The notes below the pieces were generated by a model. The model was not told the origin of the DNA, made no database searches, and saw nothing but the letters and a program-made list of their open reading frames with translations. A stretch of 64,000 nucleotides of DNA. Source: Streptomyces sp. NBC_01429. Lineage in GTDB: Bacteria; Actinomycetota; Actinomycetes; Streptomycetales; Streptomycetaceae. Both the position numbers and the translations under genes were made by a program. This document shows, one piece after another, positions 52,754-62,267 of the stretch. The DNA is taken from the NCBI RefSeq assembly GCF_036231945.1, contig NZ_CP109599.1, forward strand, positions 5,173,501 to 5,237,500, read 5' to 3'. Numbering within the stretch: position 1 is the stretch's first letter; each line of letters opens with the position of its first letter.

Positions 52754-54583
52754 CTACTCGACCGTCACGGACTTCGCGAGGTTGCGCGGCTTGTCGATGT
52801 CCCGGCCCAGCGCCAGCGCCGTGTGGTACGCCAGCAGTTGGAGCGGGATGCCCATCAGGATCGGGTCCAGCTCCGTCTCGTTCTTCGGTACGACGATCGT
52901 GTGGTCGGCCTTCTCCTGGTGCCGGTGTGCCACCGCCAGGATCGGACCGCTGCGCGCCTTGATCTCCTCCAGCGCCGCCCGGTTCTTCTCCAGCAGATCG
53001 TCGTCGGGCACGATCGCGATCGTCGGCAGCGCCGGCTCGATCAGCGCGAGCGGCCCGTGCTTCAGCTCCGAGGCCGGGTACGCCTCGGCGTGGATGTACG
53101 AGATCTCCTTGAGCTTCAGCGACGCCTCCAGCGCCACCGGATACCCGCGCACCCGCCCGATGAACATCATCGAACTGGCCTGCGCGTACTGCGCAGCCAG
53201 CTTCTCGATGTCGCCCTCCGTCTCCAGGATCTCGGCGATCTGGGCGGGCAGCCTGCGCAGCCCCGCGATGATCCGCTTGCCGTCCGCGACCGACAGGTCC
53301 CGGATCCGGCCCAGGTGCAGCGCCAGCAGCGCGAACGAGACGACCGTGTTGGTGAAGCACTTGGTGGAGACGACACAGACCTCGGGACCCGCGTGCACGT
53401 ACACCCCGCCGTCGGTCTCCCGGGCGATCGCCGAGCCGACGACGTTCACCACGCCCAGCACCCGGGCGCCCTTGCGCTTCAGCTCCTGCACCGCCGCCAG
53501 CACGTCGTACGTCTCGCCGGACTGGGACACCGCGACGTACAGCGTGTCGGGGTCCACGACCGGGTTGCGGTAGCGGAACTCGGAGGCCGGCTCGGCGTCG
53601 GCGGGGATCCGGGCCAGCTCCTCGATCAACTGCGCGCCGATCAGGCCCGCGTGGTACGAGGTGCCGCAGCCGAGGATCTTGATCCGGCGCACCCCGCGCG
53701 CCTCGCGGGCGTCCAGATTGAGCCCGCCCAGGTGCACGGTGGAGAACCGGTCGTCGATCCGGCCGCGCAGCACGCGGTCCACGGCGTCGGCCTGCTCGGA
53801 GATCTCCTTGTGCATGTAGGTGTCGTGGCCGCCCATGTCGTACGACTCGGCCTCCCACTCCACCGTGGTCGGCGTGGTCGAGGTGGTCGAGCCCTCGGTC
53901 GTGTACGTACGGAAGTCGTCGGCCTTGAGGGTGGCCATCTCGCCGTCGTCCAGCGTCACGACCTGGCGGGTGTGGGAGACCAGCGCCGCCACGTCGGAGG
54001 CGACGAACATCTCCTTCTCGCCGATGCCGAGCACCACCGGGGAGCCGTTGCGGGCCACGACGATGCGGTCCGCGAAGTCGGCGTGCATGACGGCGATGCC
54101 GTACGTGCCCTCGATCAGCTGGAGCGCCTGACGGACCTTCTCCTCCAGCGTCGGGGCCTGGGAGCGGGCGATGAGATGGGTCACCACCTCGGTGTCGGTC
54201 TCGGAGAGGAACGCCACCCCGTCCGCCTCCAGCTTCACGCGCAGCTCGGAGGCGTTGTCGATGATGCCGTTGTGGACGAGGGCGACCTTGCCCTCGGGGT
54301 CCATGTGCGGATGGGCGTTCTCGTCGCTCGGGGCGCCGTGCGTGGCCCAGCGGGTGTGTGCGATGCCGGTGGTGCCGGTGAAGCGCTTGGGGACACGGGC
54401 CTCCAGCTCGCGGACGCGGCCCTTGGCCTTGACCATCTTCAGCGTGGCCGCCTTGCCCGCGGTCGGCTTGCCGGTGATGACGATGCCCGCGGAGTCGTAT
54501 CCGCGGTACTCCAGTCGCTGGAGTCCCTCCAGCAGCAGCGGTGCCACATCACGCCTACCGATGTATCCGACAATTCCGCACAT
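52754..54583 (-). CDS. glmS: Glutamine-fructose-6-phosphate aminotransferase
   Basis: The 609-residue enzyme makes glucosamine-6-phosphate for peptidoglycan and other amino sugars. The N-terminal glutaminase domain starts with the nucleophile Cys2 (MCGIVGYIG), and two SIS isomerase domains follow (GCGTSYHAG; SQSGETYD; the C-terminal AKSVTVE). S. coelicolor has two glmS copies, and this position corresponds to the second. A second copy elsewhere in the genome is therefore possible. ATG with GGAGGGG upstream. Confidence 0.96.
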   Translation of the reverse strand: MCGIVGYIGRRDVAPLLLEGLQRLEYRGYDSAGIVITGKPTAGKAATLKMVKAKGRVRELEARVPKRFTGTTGIAHTRWATHGAPSDENAHPHMDPEGKVALVHNGIIDNASELRVKLEADGVAFLSETDTEVVTHLIARSQAPTLEEKVRQALQLIEGTYGIAVMHADFADRIVVARNGSPVVLGIGEKEMFVASDVAALVSHTRQVVTLDDGEMATLKADDFRTYTTEGSTTSTTPTTVEWEAESYDMGGHDTYMHKEISEQADAVDRVLRGRIDDRFSTVHLGGLNLDAREARGVRRIKILGCGTSYHAGLIGAQLIEELARIPADAEPASEFRYRNPVVDPDTLYVAVSQSGETYDVLAAVQELKRKGARVLGVVNVVGSAIARETDGGVYVHAGPEVCVVSTKCFTNTVVSFALLALHLGRIRDLSVADGKRIIAGLRRLPAQIAEILETEGDIEKLAAQYAQASSMMFIGRVRGYPVALEASLKLKEISYIHAEAYPASELKHGPLALIEPALPTIAIVPDDDLLEKNRAALEEIKARSGPILAVAHRHQEKADHTIVVPKNETELDPILMGIPLQLLAYHTALALGRDIDKPRNLAKSVTVE

Positions 54584-54621
54584 ACAGTCTCTGCCCCTCC
54601 TGATGAATGGTCTGTGCCCGG

Positions 54622-54686
54622 TCTCGGCCGTAGATCTCGGCCGTAGATCTCGGCCGTAGATCTCGGCCGCGGATCTCAGCCGTAGA
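54622..54686. repeat. 13-bp tandem repeat over a stop codon
   Basis: Five copies of TCTCGGCCGTAGA, the last two diverged, lie between glmS and the upstream 91-codon gene. The last copy contains that gene's TGA stop and its Tyr-Gly end. Confidence 0.85.
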
Positions 54687-54951
54687 CGATGCGGCGCAGC
54701 TGCCGGAGCGACAGCTCCGGGGGTGCCACGGCGCGGTGCGGCAGCTCGGCGGCGACGCGTTCGAAGATCTCCGCGTTCGTGCCGCCGCCCGACTGCATCT
54801 CGCGGTGGCGGCGGCGTACGAACTCCTCGGTCGTCTCGTCGAAGTACGCCAGCACGTCGAGCACCACCCGGGCCGCCTCGCCGCGCTGGAGCGCGGTGGA
54901 GCGGACCAGGTGGTCGATGAGGTCGTCGTACGACGGACGGCGTTCGGGCAC
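54676..54951 (-). CDS. Small conserved actinobacterial protein
   Basis: The 91-residue helical protein has the segments SYDDLIDHLVRSTALQRGEA and LSLRQLRRIVYG. No family is recognised, but the low proportion of disordered residues and normal codon use support a gene. A GTG start at 54951 is used; no strong RBS is visible. The stop lies inside the 13-bp repeat array, so replication slippage could move it. It is upstream of glmS on the same strand. Confidence 0.65.
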   Translation of the reverse strand: MPERRPSYDDLIDHLVRSTALQRGEAARVVLDVLAYFDETTEEFVRRRHREMQSGGGTNAEIFERVAAELPHRAVAPPELSLRQLRRIVYG

Positions 54952-54986
54952 CCGTTGATATTGCTGGGCGATGCGGACGTTTGCAA

Positions 54987-55014
54987 GAATCCTGCCCGGA
55001 ATCGGGCAGGATTC
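54987..55014 (-). terminator. Terminator after the DUF4429 gene
   Basis: A perfect 12-bp stem (GAATCCTGCCCG / CGGGCAGGATTC) with a 4-nt loop lies 5 bp after the stop of the DUF4429-SHOCT gene and upstream of the 91-codon gene. Confidence 0.85.
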
Positions 55015-55018
55015 ATCC

Positions 55019-55909
55019 TTAGAGCCTCTTCAGTACGGCCTGTTTGGCGGCACTGAACTCCTCGGCGGTCAGGATCCCCGACTGATGCAGCTCGCCCAGC
55101 TCCCGCAGTCTGCGCAGCAGCGCGTCATGGTCGCCCCCGCCGGCCGTCACTTCCGTCCCAGTCGTCACTCCCGCCCCCGCCGTCCCCGCTGCCTCCGCCC
55201 TCTCCGCCGCGCGCGGGTGCGGCAGCCGCGCCACCACCGCCGCTCCGACCAGGGCCATCAGCGGATCCTTCTTGAATCCCCACAGCTCCACCGCGTTCGG
55301 GTCGTACTTCGGCGGTGTCGAGGCGGGAGACCCGGCGACCAGGAAGCGCAGAAAGCCGTTCTCCAGCCCCACGTTCGGCCGCCACTCCACCCCGCGCACG
55401 TCGCTGAGCGCCAGCGTGCGCGGACCTCCGGAGGACTTCGACTCCACGGTCTTCCAGTTCCACTCCAGCTTGATCCGCTCGCCGTCGAAGGTGACGGTCG
55501 CGTCGCCCGCGCCCACCGTGATCGGCAACGAGGGTCCCGGCAGCAGATAGCGGTCCGCGGGCCCGGGATCCACCTCGTCGAGCAGCAGCGCGTTGCGCAC
55601 CTCGTCCACCAGATACTCGGCGACGCCCGTGCGGTCGCTCTCCACGGTCAGCTGATACGGATCCACGCCCTCCGCCAGCCGCCCGCTCGCGACCTGGAGC
55701 AGCGGGTCGGCGCCGTCCCGCAGGCGCAGCCGCAGCCGTCCGGATGTGCGTCCCGGCTCGAAGGAGATCCCCGCCAGGGCCTGGAGCGGCACGGCGACCT
55801 CGCCGACGGTGGCGCGCAGTGGGCTCACGTTCCTGTCCCGGCCGGGCACGATGCGGACCGCGTCCCCGTCGAAGGTCCAGGTGCCGTCCTTCTGGATGAT
55901 TTCCGCCAT
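55019..55909 (-). CDS. DUF4429 and SHOCT domain protein
   Basis: The 296-residue cytosolic protein has two tandem beta domains of the DUF4429 type (each opening with a strand like WTFDGDAVRIV or ATVTFDGERIKLEW, about residues 10-100 and 125-215) and a C-terminal SHOCT helix-turn (LRELGELHQSGILTAEEF) after an Ala/Gly/Thr linker. SHOCT domains often aid oligomerisation. Function is unknown. ATG 55909 has GGGAG 10 bp upstream. Confidence 0.85.
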   Translation of the reverse strand: MAEIIQKDGTWTFDGDAVRIVPGRDRNVSPLRATVGEVAVPLQALAGISFEPGRTSGRLRLRLRDGADPLLQVASGRLAEGVDPYQLTVESDRTGVAEYLVDEVRNALLLDEVDPGPADRYLLPGPSLPITVGAGDATVTFDGERIKLEWNWKTVESKSSGGPRTLALSDVRGVEWRPNVGLENGFLRFLVAGSPASTPPKYDPNAVELWGFKKDPLMALVGAAVVARLPHPRAAERAEAAGTAGAGVTTGTEVTAGGGDHDALLRRLRELGELHQSGILTAEEFSAAKQAVLKRL

Positions 55910-55944
55910 GCGGCGATTCTCCCAGGACCGGGTACGGACAAGGG

Positions 55945-55980
55945 CGGGCATCGGAAGCTCTGCCAAACTTCCGACGCCCG
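55945..55980 (-). terminator. Terminator of the des operon
   Basis: A 13-bp stem, CGGGCATCGGAAG with CTTCCGACGCCCG (one G-U wobble), lies 45 bp after the desD stop. Confidence 0.8.
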
Positions 55981-56025
55981 CCCGGCTCGTGCCGTTCGTA
56001 CCCCTCGGTGCCGTTCGTACGGCTC

Positions 56026-57834
56026 CTACGACGCGTCGGCGAACCGCGCGATCGGGTTGTCCAGGGTGCCGACGAGCTGGAGCGCGCCCGCCGGGTCCGT
56101 GATGTCGACCATCTGCTCGTTGTTGCGCAGCTGGAGCCGGTTGAGGCAGGACAGCGCGAACTCGCCCGCGAACAGGTCGTACTGCCGGAATTTGTCCGCG
56201 AGCTGCGGTACGGACGCCTGGTAGCGCCGTACGCAGTCGGCGACCGCCCGCCAGAAGGTCTCCTCGTCGGACAGCGCCCCGTCCGAGACCAGCTCCGCGC
56301 TCAGGAAGCGGAAGAAGCAGTCGAAGACGTCGGTGAGGACCGAGAGGATCTTCATGTCCTCGGGGATGTCCGCGCGGATGCGCTCGACCGTCGGCGGCAC
56401 CACCGCGTCCGGGTCCATCACCGCGATCTCCTCGGCGATGTCCTTGAAGATCGCCCGCTGGACGGCGCCGTCCTCGATGACCAGGATCACGTTCTCGCCG
56501 TGCGGCATGAACACCAGGTCGTACGCGTAGAAGGAGTGCAGCACCGGCACGAGGTACGCGTCCAGATAGCCGCGCAGCCACTCCTGCGGCGTGAGCCCCG
56601 ACTCGGCGATCAGCGCGCCCGCGAAGGAGCCGCCCTCCCGGTCGACGTGGAGCAGCGACGCCATCGTGGAGAGCCGCTCACGCCCCTGGAGCGACGGTAC
56701 GGGGCTCTCGCGCCAGAGCGCGGCCAGCATTTTCAGGTACGGGGAGCCCTTGGCGGTGGCCGCCTCGTACTGGCGGTGGTGGTAGCCGATGGCCGCCCGC
56801 TCCCGGATGATCGAGAAGCGGGCCGCCCGCAGGACGTCGTCGCGCTCGATCAGGCCCGCGAGCCAGTCGTTGATGGCGGGCGTGGCCTCCATGTAGGCGG
56901 CGGAGAGCCCGCGCATGAAGCCCATGTTGAGGACGGACAGCGCGGTTTTGACGTAGTGCTTGGCCGGGTCGCTCGTGTTGAAGAACGTACGGATCGACTG
57001 CTGGGCCAGATAGCTGTCGTCGCCCTCGCCGAGGCAGACCAGATACTGCCGGCCCAGCTCGGCCGCGAAGGTCACGGACAGTTTGTTCCACCACTGCCAG
57101 GGGTGCACCGGGATCAGGAAGAAGTCGTCCGGATCGAGGCCCTGCCCGCGCAGGACCGTGTCGAACCGCTCCAGGGTCCCGGCCGACAGCTCCTCGCGGA
57201 TCAGCGACGCGTAGTCGAGCCCGGCGCCCGCCGTGAAGGTGGCGCGGTCGCGGCGGGCCGCGAGCCAGACCAGCCGGAGCGGGCTGGCGGTCTCGGGGGC
57301 GTACGCGCGGTACTCGTCGACGCCGAAGCCGAGCCGTCCGTTGTTGGCGACGAAACAGGGGTGGCCCTCGGTCATCCCCGTCTCGATCTCCTGGAACCCG
57401 GCGGTGGCCAGCTCCGCCGAGGTCACCGGCTTCTTGGTGAGTTTGTACGCCGTGCCGGCGAGCGTGGAGGAGATCTCCTCCAGATAGACCGGCAGGATCG
57501 CGGCGGACAGCCCGAGCGTCTCGCGCAGCTCGATGAAGAAGTCCAGCGCGTCCAGCGGGAGTTCGGCCTCCGCGCGGCGCCGCTCGATCGAGTCGGCGGG
57601 GATCTGCCAGTGGTCGAGGGCGAACCGGCGCGCGGTGAAGCGGTACTCGGTCGCGCCGTCGTCGCTCAGGATCCGGTAGCGGTCCTCGCCCAGCTGCTCG
57701 GGGGTCAGGATGCGCTCGTGGGAGAACTCGGCGAGGGCCTTGCGGATCAGCAGCCGTCCCGCCTGTTCCCAGAGCGCGGGGGTCAGATGCGAGACACTGC
57801 CGGTCACATCGGTGGGGTGGGTCGGTCGGCTCAT
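56026..57834 (-). CDS. desD: DesD, NIS synthetase of desferrioxamine
   Basis: The 602-residue IucA/IucC family synthetase joins and cyclises N-hydroxy-N-succinyl-cadaverine units into desferrioxamine E/B with ATP. Family segments EGHPCFVANNGRLGF, PVHPWQWWNKL, RTFFNTSDPAKHYVK and MPHGENVILV are intact. The start ATG overlaps the desC stop (ATGA). It is the last gene of the iron-regulated desABCD operon. Confidence 0.96.
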   Translation of the reverse strand: MSRPTHPTDVTGSVSHLTPALWEQAGRLLIRKALAEFSHERILTPEQLGEDRYRILSDDGATEYRFTARRFALDHWQIPADSIERRRAEAELPLDALDFFIELRETLGLSAAILPVYLEEISSTLAGTAYKLTKKPVTSAELATAGFQEIETGMTEGHPCFVANNGRLGFGVDEYRAYAPETASPLRLVWLAARRDRATFTAGAGLDYASLIREELSAGTLERFDTVLRGQGLDPDDFFLIPVHPWQWWNKLSVTFAAELGRQYLVCLGEGDDSYLAQQSIRTFFNTSDPAKHYVKTALSVLNMGFMRGLSAAYMEATPAINDWLAGLIERDDVLRAARFSIIRERAAIGYHHRQYEAATAKGSPYLKMLAALWRESPVPSLQGRERLSTMASLLHVDREGGSFAGALIAESGLTPQEWLRGYLDAYLVPVLHSFYAYDLVFMPHGENVILVIEDGAVQRAIFKDIAEEIAVMDPDAVVPPTVERIRADIPEDMKILSVLTDVFDCFFRFLSAELVSDGALSDEETFWRAVADCVRRYQASVPQLADKFRQYDLFAGEFALSCLNRLQLRNNEQMVDITDPAGALQLVGTLDNPIARFADAS

Positions 57835-58433
57835 CGGGTGACTCCTCGTGCGGCCAGGAACATCTCACGCGTACACACGCTCAGCAGGGCTTCCTTCTCC
57901 GGCTTCGCGAGCTTTTCCACGACCCGGAAGCCGACGGCCTCGTTGAGGGCGTGCACGGCGGTGTTGCGTACATCGGGCTCGACGACCACGCGGTCCACGG
58001 AGGGGTCGTCGAAGAGCAGTTCCATCACCGTGGTGATCACGGCCAGGGTGAAGCCGTGCAGCCGCCGGTCGGTGTCGACCGGTGCGACGAGGAAGTGCAT
58101 CCCGATGTCGCCGGGCTGGGCGTCGTACAGCCCCTTCAGCTCCACCTCCGCCGGGTCGTAGCGCTCGATGAGGAAGGCGGGCCCGCCCTCGTGGAGGCCG
58201 ATGAAGGCGTCGTGGTTGCCGGCGGCGGCGATCGACATGTACTCGCGCTCGACGTCGGGCAGCGAGGCGTCCTGCATCAGCCAGTAGGCCGCCTTGGGGT
58301 GGGTGACCCAGCTGTGCAGCAGCTCCGCGTCGCGGAACGGATCGACGGCGCGTACCTCGAAGCGGCCCAGCCGCTCGTCGGTGCGCCCGTACAGGATCTC
58401 CTCGGTCCCGGTCCCGGTCCTGGGCTCGCTCAT
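57831..58433 (-). CDS. desC: DesC, N-hydroxycadaverine acyltransferase
   Basis: The 200-residue GNAT-fold (IucB-like) acyltransferase adds succinyl or acetyl groups to N-hydroxycadaverine. The core motif [10 protein letters not shown] and [19 protein letters not shown] are seen. It overlaps desD by 4 bp and desB by 4 bp, so the three are translationally coupled. Confidence 0.95.
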   Translation of the reverse strand: MSEPRTGTGTEEILYGRTDERLGRFEVRAVDPFRDAELLHSWVTHPKAAYWLMQDASLPDVEREYMSIAAAGNHDAFIGLHEGGPAFLIERYDPAEVELKGLYDAQPGDIGMHFLVAPVDTDRRLHGFTLAVITTVMELLFDDPSVDRVVVEPDVRNTAVHALNEAVGFRVVEKLAKPEKEALLSVCTREMFLAARGVTR

Positions 58434-59740
58434 ATGACATCGCCCTCCGGCGCGGAGAACTCCTGGAACGCGATGGCCTTCTCCACCGGGTAGTACTCGC
58501 GTCCCAGCAGCTCACCGATGATGTACGCGTTGCGGTACGGGCCCATGCCCAGGTCGGGCGAGGTGATGCTGTGCGTGTGCACGCCGGCGTTCTGGAGGAA
58601 GACCCCGCGCCCGGTCGTGTCGATGCTGTAGTTGCGGGCGACGTCGAAGCGGCCCTGCCCGTCGAGGCGCAGCCGGTCGGCGACCGGCGCCAGGAACTCC
58701 GGGGTGACGTACTTGTACCCGGTGGCGAGGACCAGCCCCTGGGTGCTGAGCGAGAAGTCCCGCTCCTGCTCCTCCTGGCGCAGCCCCAGCGTGTACGTGC
58801 CGCTCTCGGACGTGTACGCGGCCGAGTGCAGCGCGGTGTTGGCGATCAGCCGCGTGGGCACCGGGCCCTTGAGGTTCTTCTGGTAGAGCAGATCGAAGAT
58901 CTCGTTGATCAGCTCCGAGTCGATGCCCTTGAACAGACCCTTCTGGCCCGCCTCCAGCCGGTAGCGGGTGGCCTCCGGCAGCGCGTGGAAGTAGTCGATG
59001 TACTCCGGGGAGGTCATCTCCAGCGTCAGCTTGGTGTATTCGAGCGGGAAGAACCGCGCGGAGCGGGTGATCCAGTTCAGCCGGTAGCCGTGGACGTCGA
59101 TCTCGGAGAGCAGGTCGTAGTAGATCTCCGCCGCACTCTGCCCGCTGCCGACCAGGGTGATGGAGTCCTTCTTCTGGAGTTCCGCCTTCCCCTGGACATA
59201 GCGGGAGTTGTGCAGGAAGTCGCCGCCGAGGTCCCGGCAGGAGTCCGGGATGTACGGCGGGGTGCCGGTGCCCAGCACGAGACGCCGGGCGCGGTACGTC
59301 TCGTCCCCGGTGGTGATCACGTACAGCTCGTCGCTCTCGTCGTACGAGACCGAGGTCACCGTCCGGTTGAAGCGCACGTTGGAGAGTTTCGCGGCGGCCC
59401 AGCGGCAGTAGTCGTTGTACTCGACGCGCAGCGGATAGAAGTTCTCGCGGATGTAGAACGAGTACAGCCGCCCGGACTCCTTGAGGTAGTTCAGGAAGGA
59501 GTACGGCGAGGTCGGGTCGGCCAGGGTGACCAGGTCGGAGAGGAACGGGGTCTGGAGGTGGGCGCCTTCGAGGAACATCCCCGAGTGCCATTCGAAGTCC
59601 GGTTTGGACTCCAGGAAGACCCCGTCGAGTTCGTCTATGGGCTCGGTCAGGCAGGCGAGGCCGAGATTGAACGGGCCGAGTCCGATGCCGACGAAGTCGT
59701 AGGGCGCGTTCGGCTCCCGGTGGTCAGGACGCGTGGACAA
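58430..59740 (-). CDS. desB: DesB, cadaverine N-monooxygenase
   Basis: The 436-residue flavin N-hydroxylase of the IucD/SidA class has the FAD motif [10 protein letters not shown], the NADPH motif [14 protein letters not shown] and the C-terminal ATGYKY. It hydroxylates cadaverine. A TTG start at 59740 with GGAGAG 4 bp upstream overlaps desA by 17 bp. Part of desABCD. Confidence 0.95.
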   Translation of the reverse strand: MSTRPDHREPNAPYDFVGIGLGPFNLGLACLTEPIDELDGVFLESKPDFEWHSGMFLEGAHLQTPFLSDLVTLADPTSPYSFLNYLKESGRLYSFYIRENFYPLRVEYNDYCRWAAAKLSNVRFNRTVTSVSYDESDELYVITTGDETYRARRLVLGTGTPPYIPDSCRDLGGDFLHNSRYVQGKAELQKKDSITLVGSGQSAAEIYYDLLSEIDVHGYRLNWITRSARFFPLEYTKLTLEMTSPEYIDYFHALPEATRYRLEAGQKGLFKGIDSELINEIFDLLYQKNLKGPVPTRLIANTALHSAAYTSESGTYTLGLRQEEQERDFSLSTQGLVLATGYKYVTPEFLAPVADRLRLDGQGRFDVARNYSIDTTGRGVFLQNAGVHTHSITSPDLGMGPYRNAYIIGELLGREYYPVEKAIAFQEFSAPEGDVI

Positions 59741-61166
59741 GGTTCTCTCCCAGGTACTGCTCGGCGTGGCCGGCGATCAGATCGAGGACGGCGGCGATGT
59801 CCCGCACGGTGGTCTCGGGGTTGAGCAGGGTGAACTTCAGGTACTGACGGCCGCCGACGGAGGTTCCGGCGACCACCGCCTCGCCGGAGGCGAAGAGGGC
59901 TTTGCGGGCGTGCAGGTTGGCCCGGTCGATCTCGGTGGGGCTGGTGATGCGCTCGGGGATGTAGCGGAAGACGAGGGTGGAGAGGCTGGGCTCCACGACG
60001 ACGTCGTAGCGGGGGTCGGCGGCGAGCAGCTGCCAGCCCTCGGCGGCCAGGTCGCAGACCTCGTCGAAGAGCTGGCCGATGCCGTCCGCGCCCATCACGC
60101 GCAGGGTCATCCACAGTTTGAGGGCGTCGAAGCGCCGGGTGGTCTGGAGCGACTTGTCGACCTGGTTGGGGATGCGCTCCTCGATCGTCCGGCGCGGGTT
60201 GAGGTAGTCCGCGTGGTACGTGGCGTGCCGCAGGGTGGCTCCGTCCCGTACCAGCACGGCCGAGGAACTCACCGGCTGGAAGAAGGACTTGTGGTAGTCG
60301 ACGGTGACGGAGTCGGCGTGCTCGATGCCGGTGAGCAGCCCGCGCCGGGTGGGGGAGGCGAGCAGCCCGCAGCCGTACGCCGCGTCGACGTGCAGCCAGG
60401 TGTCGAACTGCTCGCAGAGCGCGGCGATCTCCGGCAGCGGGTCGATGGAGCCGAAGTCGGTGGTGCCGGCGGTGGCGACGACCGCCATCGGCGTCAGCCC
60501 CTCGGCGCGGCAGCGCTCCAGCTCGGCGGCGAGGGCGACGGTCTGCATGCGCTTCTCGCGGTCGCAGGGGATCGACACCACGGCGTCGGGGCCGAGCCCG
60601 AGCAGCGTGGCCGACTTCTGGACGCTGAAGTGGCTGCACTCGGAGGCGAAGACGCGCAGTTTCGTCAGCTCCTCGGCCTTGGTCTCCTCGCGGGCGAGCA
60701 GCAGGGCCTGGAGGTTGGACTGGGTGCCGCCGCTGGTGAAGACGCCGTCGGCGCTGTCGCCGAGGCCGATCCTGGCGGTGGTCCAGTCGATCAGTTTGCG
60801 CTCGATGAGCGTGCCGCCCGCGCTCTGGTCCCAGGTGTCGAGCGAGGAGTTGACGGCCGAGAGGACCGTTTCGCCGAGGACGGCGGGTATGACCACGGGG
60901 CAGTTGAGATGGGCGAGATAGCGGGGGTGGTGGAAGTAGACCGCGTCGCGCAGATAGACGCGCTCCAGCTCGTCCAGCGCCGCCGAGGCGTCGCCCAGCG
61001 GCCGGTCCAGATCGACGGCGTCGACCACGGGGGCCAGCGCGTCGGGGGTCACTCCACTGAACGGCTTTCGCGTAGCGGCCAGTTGGGCCGCCACCCGCTC
61101 GACTCCTTCGGTGACGGAGCGCCGGTAGCGCTCCGCCGTCGTGTCATTGAGCAGGTGCGCACGCAT
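59724..61166 (-). CDS. desA: DesA, lysine decarboxylase
   Basis: The 480-residue group II PLP decarboxylase makes cadaverine from lysine, the first step of desferrioxamine synthesis. The PLP Lys lies in [11 protein letters not shown], and [12 protein letters not shown] and HVDAAYG are typical. ATG 61166 has GGGAGGA 5 bp upstream; an adjacent TTG would add one residue. The iron box lies 75-93 bp upstream. Confidence 0.96.
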   Translation of the reverse strand: MRAHLLNDTTAERYRRSVTEGVERVAAQLAATRKPFSGVTPDALAPVVDAVDLDRPLGDASAALDELERVYLRDAVYFHHPRYLAHLNCPVVIPAVLGETVLSAVNSSLDTWDQSAGGTLIERKLIDWTTARIGLGDSADGVFTSGGTQSNLQALLLAREETKAEELTKLRVFASECSHFSVQKSATLLGLGPDAVVSIPCDREKRMQTVALAAELERCRAEGLTPMAVVATAGTTDFGSIDPLPEIAALCEQFDTWLHVDAAYGCGLLASPTRRGLLTGIEHADSVTVDYHKSFFQPVSSSAVLVRDGATLRHATYHADYLNPRRTIEERIPNQVDKSLQTTRRFDALKLWMTLRVMGADGIGQLFDEVCDLAAEGWQLLAADPRYDVVVEPSLSTLVFRYIPERITSPTEIDRANLHARKALFASGEAVVAGTSVGGRQYLKFTLLNPETTVRDIAAVLDLIAGHAEQYLGENLVHAS

Positions 61167-61240
61167 CAAGGTCCTCCCGGATGTGGGGGTGTCGTCGCGC
61201 TCTCAGGACAGGGATGAGGGACGAGAGCGCGAGGTGGAAG

Positions 61241-61259
61241 TTAAGTTAGCCTAACCTAA
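61241..61259. promoter_or_regulatory. Iron box (DmdR1 site) upstream of desA
   Basis: TTAAGTTAGCCTAACCTAA matches the 19-bp DmdR1/DtxR consensus TTAGGTTAGGCTAACCTAA at nearly all positions. It explains iron repression of desABCD. Confidence 0.93.
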
Positions 61260-61327
61260 CTTCATTACTCAACGCGGCCGCGGTGTGACTCTCGTCGCGC
61301 ACTCGACACGTCCGTTTCACATGGCTG

Positions 61328-62263
61328 TTACGCGGCCGCGGTGCTCGCCGCGGCCGCCTCCCGCAGCTGCTCCTCGCTCAGCCCGCGCCGCCAGTAACCG
61401 ACGAACGTGACGCGCCTGCGGTCGAGTTCGCGCTCGCGCACCAGATGGCGGCGCAACTCCTTGACCGTGCCCGACTCCCCGGCGATCCACGCGTACGGCT
61501 TGCTGCCGCGCGGCCGGGCCGCCCGTACGGCCTCCAGCGCGCCGGGCGCGCCCTCCTCCCGCACCAGCCAGGTGATCCGGGCGTCGGCGGCGGTGCGCAG
61601 CGGCCGCCGGTCGGCGCTGTGCTCCACCTCCAGCCAGACATCCGCCGTGAGATGGGCGGGCAGCCACTCCAGGATCGCGGACGCGGCGGGCAGCGCCGTC
61701 TCGTCCGCCCAGATCAGTACGGAGTCGGCGTCGGCCGGCGGCCGGAAGCGCACGGCGGTGTTGTCCGCCACGGCCGGGCCCAGCACCAGCACCCGGTCCC
61801 CGGCCGACGCCCGCGCCGCCCACCGGCAGGCCGGCCCGCCGTCGGGGTGCAGCGCGAAGTCGATGTCCGCCTCGTCGGGATCCCGGCGCTGCTCGCGCAG
61901 GGTGTACGAGCGCATCACGGCCCGTACGTCCTCGGGCAGCGCCCGCCACGCCGCCCACCAGCCGTCGCCCCGCTCGACCGGGACGACGGGCGCGGGCTGG
62001 CCCGGATGCGGCAGGAAGAGCGAGAGGCTCTGGTCACGGCCGCCGGCGGCGAAGCCGGCGAGGTCCGCGCCGCCGAAGGTGATCCGGACCATGGACGGAC
62101 TGAGCCGCCGCACCCTGACGACCTGGAGGGAGAAGAAGCGGAACGGTGCGGTGGCGGCGGACGCGGGCGCGGTCGCGGCGGTGGCGGCGACCTCGGCGGT
62201 CGCGGTGGCGGCGGCGGTCTTCGCCGCGGCCCTCTTCGGCGGAGCGGTCTCAGTGATCGTCAT
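61328..62263 (-). CDS. desF: DesF, siderophore-interacting ferric reductase
   Basis: The 311-residue ViuB-like flavoprotein has an N-terminal FAD-binding barrel (SPSMVRITFGG, MRSYTLR) and a C-terminal NAD(P)H domain (WIAGESGTVKELRRHL). It should release iron from ferrioxamine by reduction. The first ~40 residues are an Ala/Thr-rich leader. It starts 4 bp after the desE stop, forming desEF. Confidence 0.92.
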   Translation of the reverse strand: MTITETAPPKRAAAKTAAATATAEVAATAATAPASAATAPFRFFSLQVVRVRRLSPSMVRITFGGADLAGFAAGGRDQSLSLFLPHPGQPAPVVPVERGDGWWAAWRALPEDVRAVMRSYTLREQRRDPDEADIDFALHPDGGPACRWAARASAGDRVLVLGPAVADNTAVRFRPPADADSVLIWADETALPAASAILEWLPAHLTADVWLEVEHSADRRPLRTAADARITWLVREEGAPGALEAVRAARPRGSKPYAWIAGESGTVKELRRHLVRERELDRRRVTFVGYWRRGLSEEQLREAAAASTAAA

Positions 62264-62267
62264 GGGG

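Noticed and set aside
53000-54650. glmS ribozyme or other riboswitch upstream of glmS
   Set aside because: The upstream space has only the 13-bp repeats; no ribozyme-like pairing was seen, and the glmS ribozyme is a Firmicutes feature.
56678-57868. A 396-codon minus-strand frame overlapping desD
   Set aside because: It is the out-of-phase shadow of desD on the same strand, Arg/Pro-rich and without motifs.
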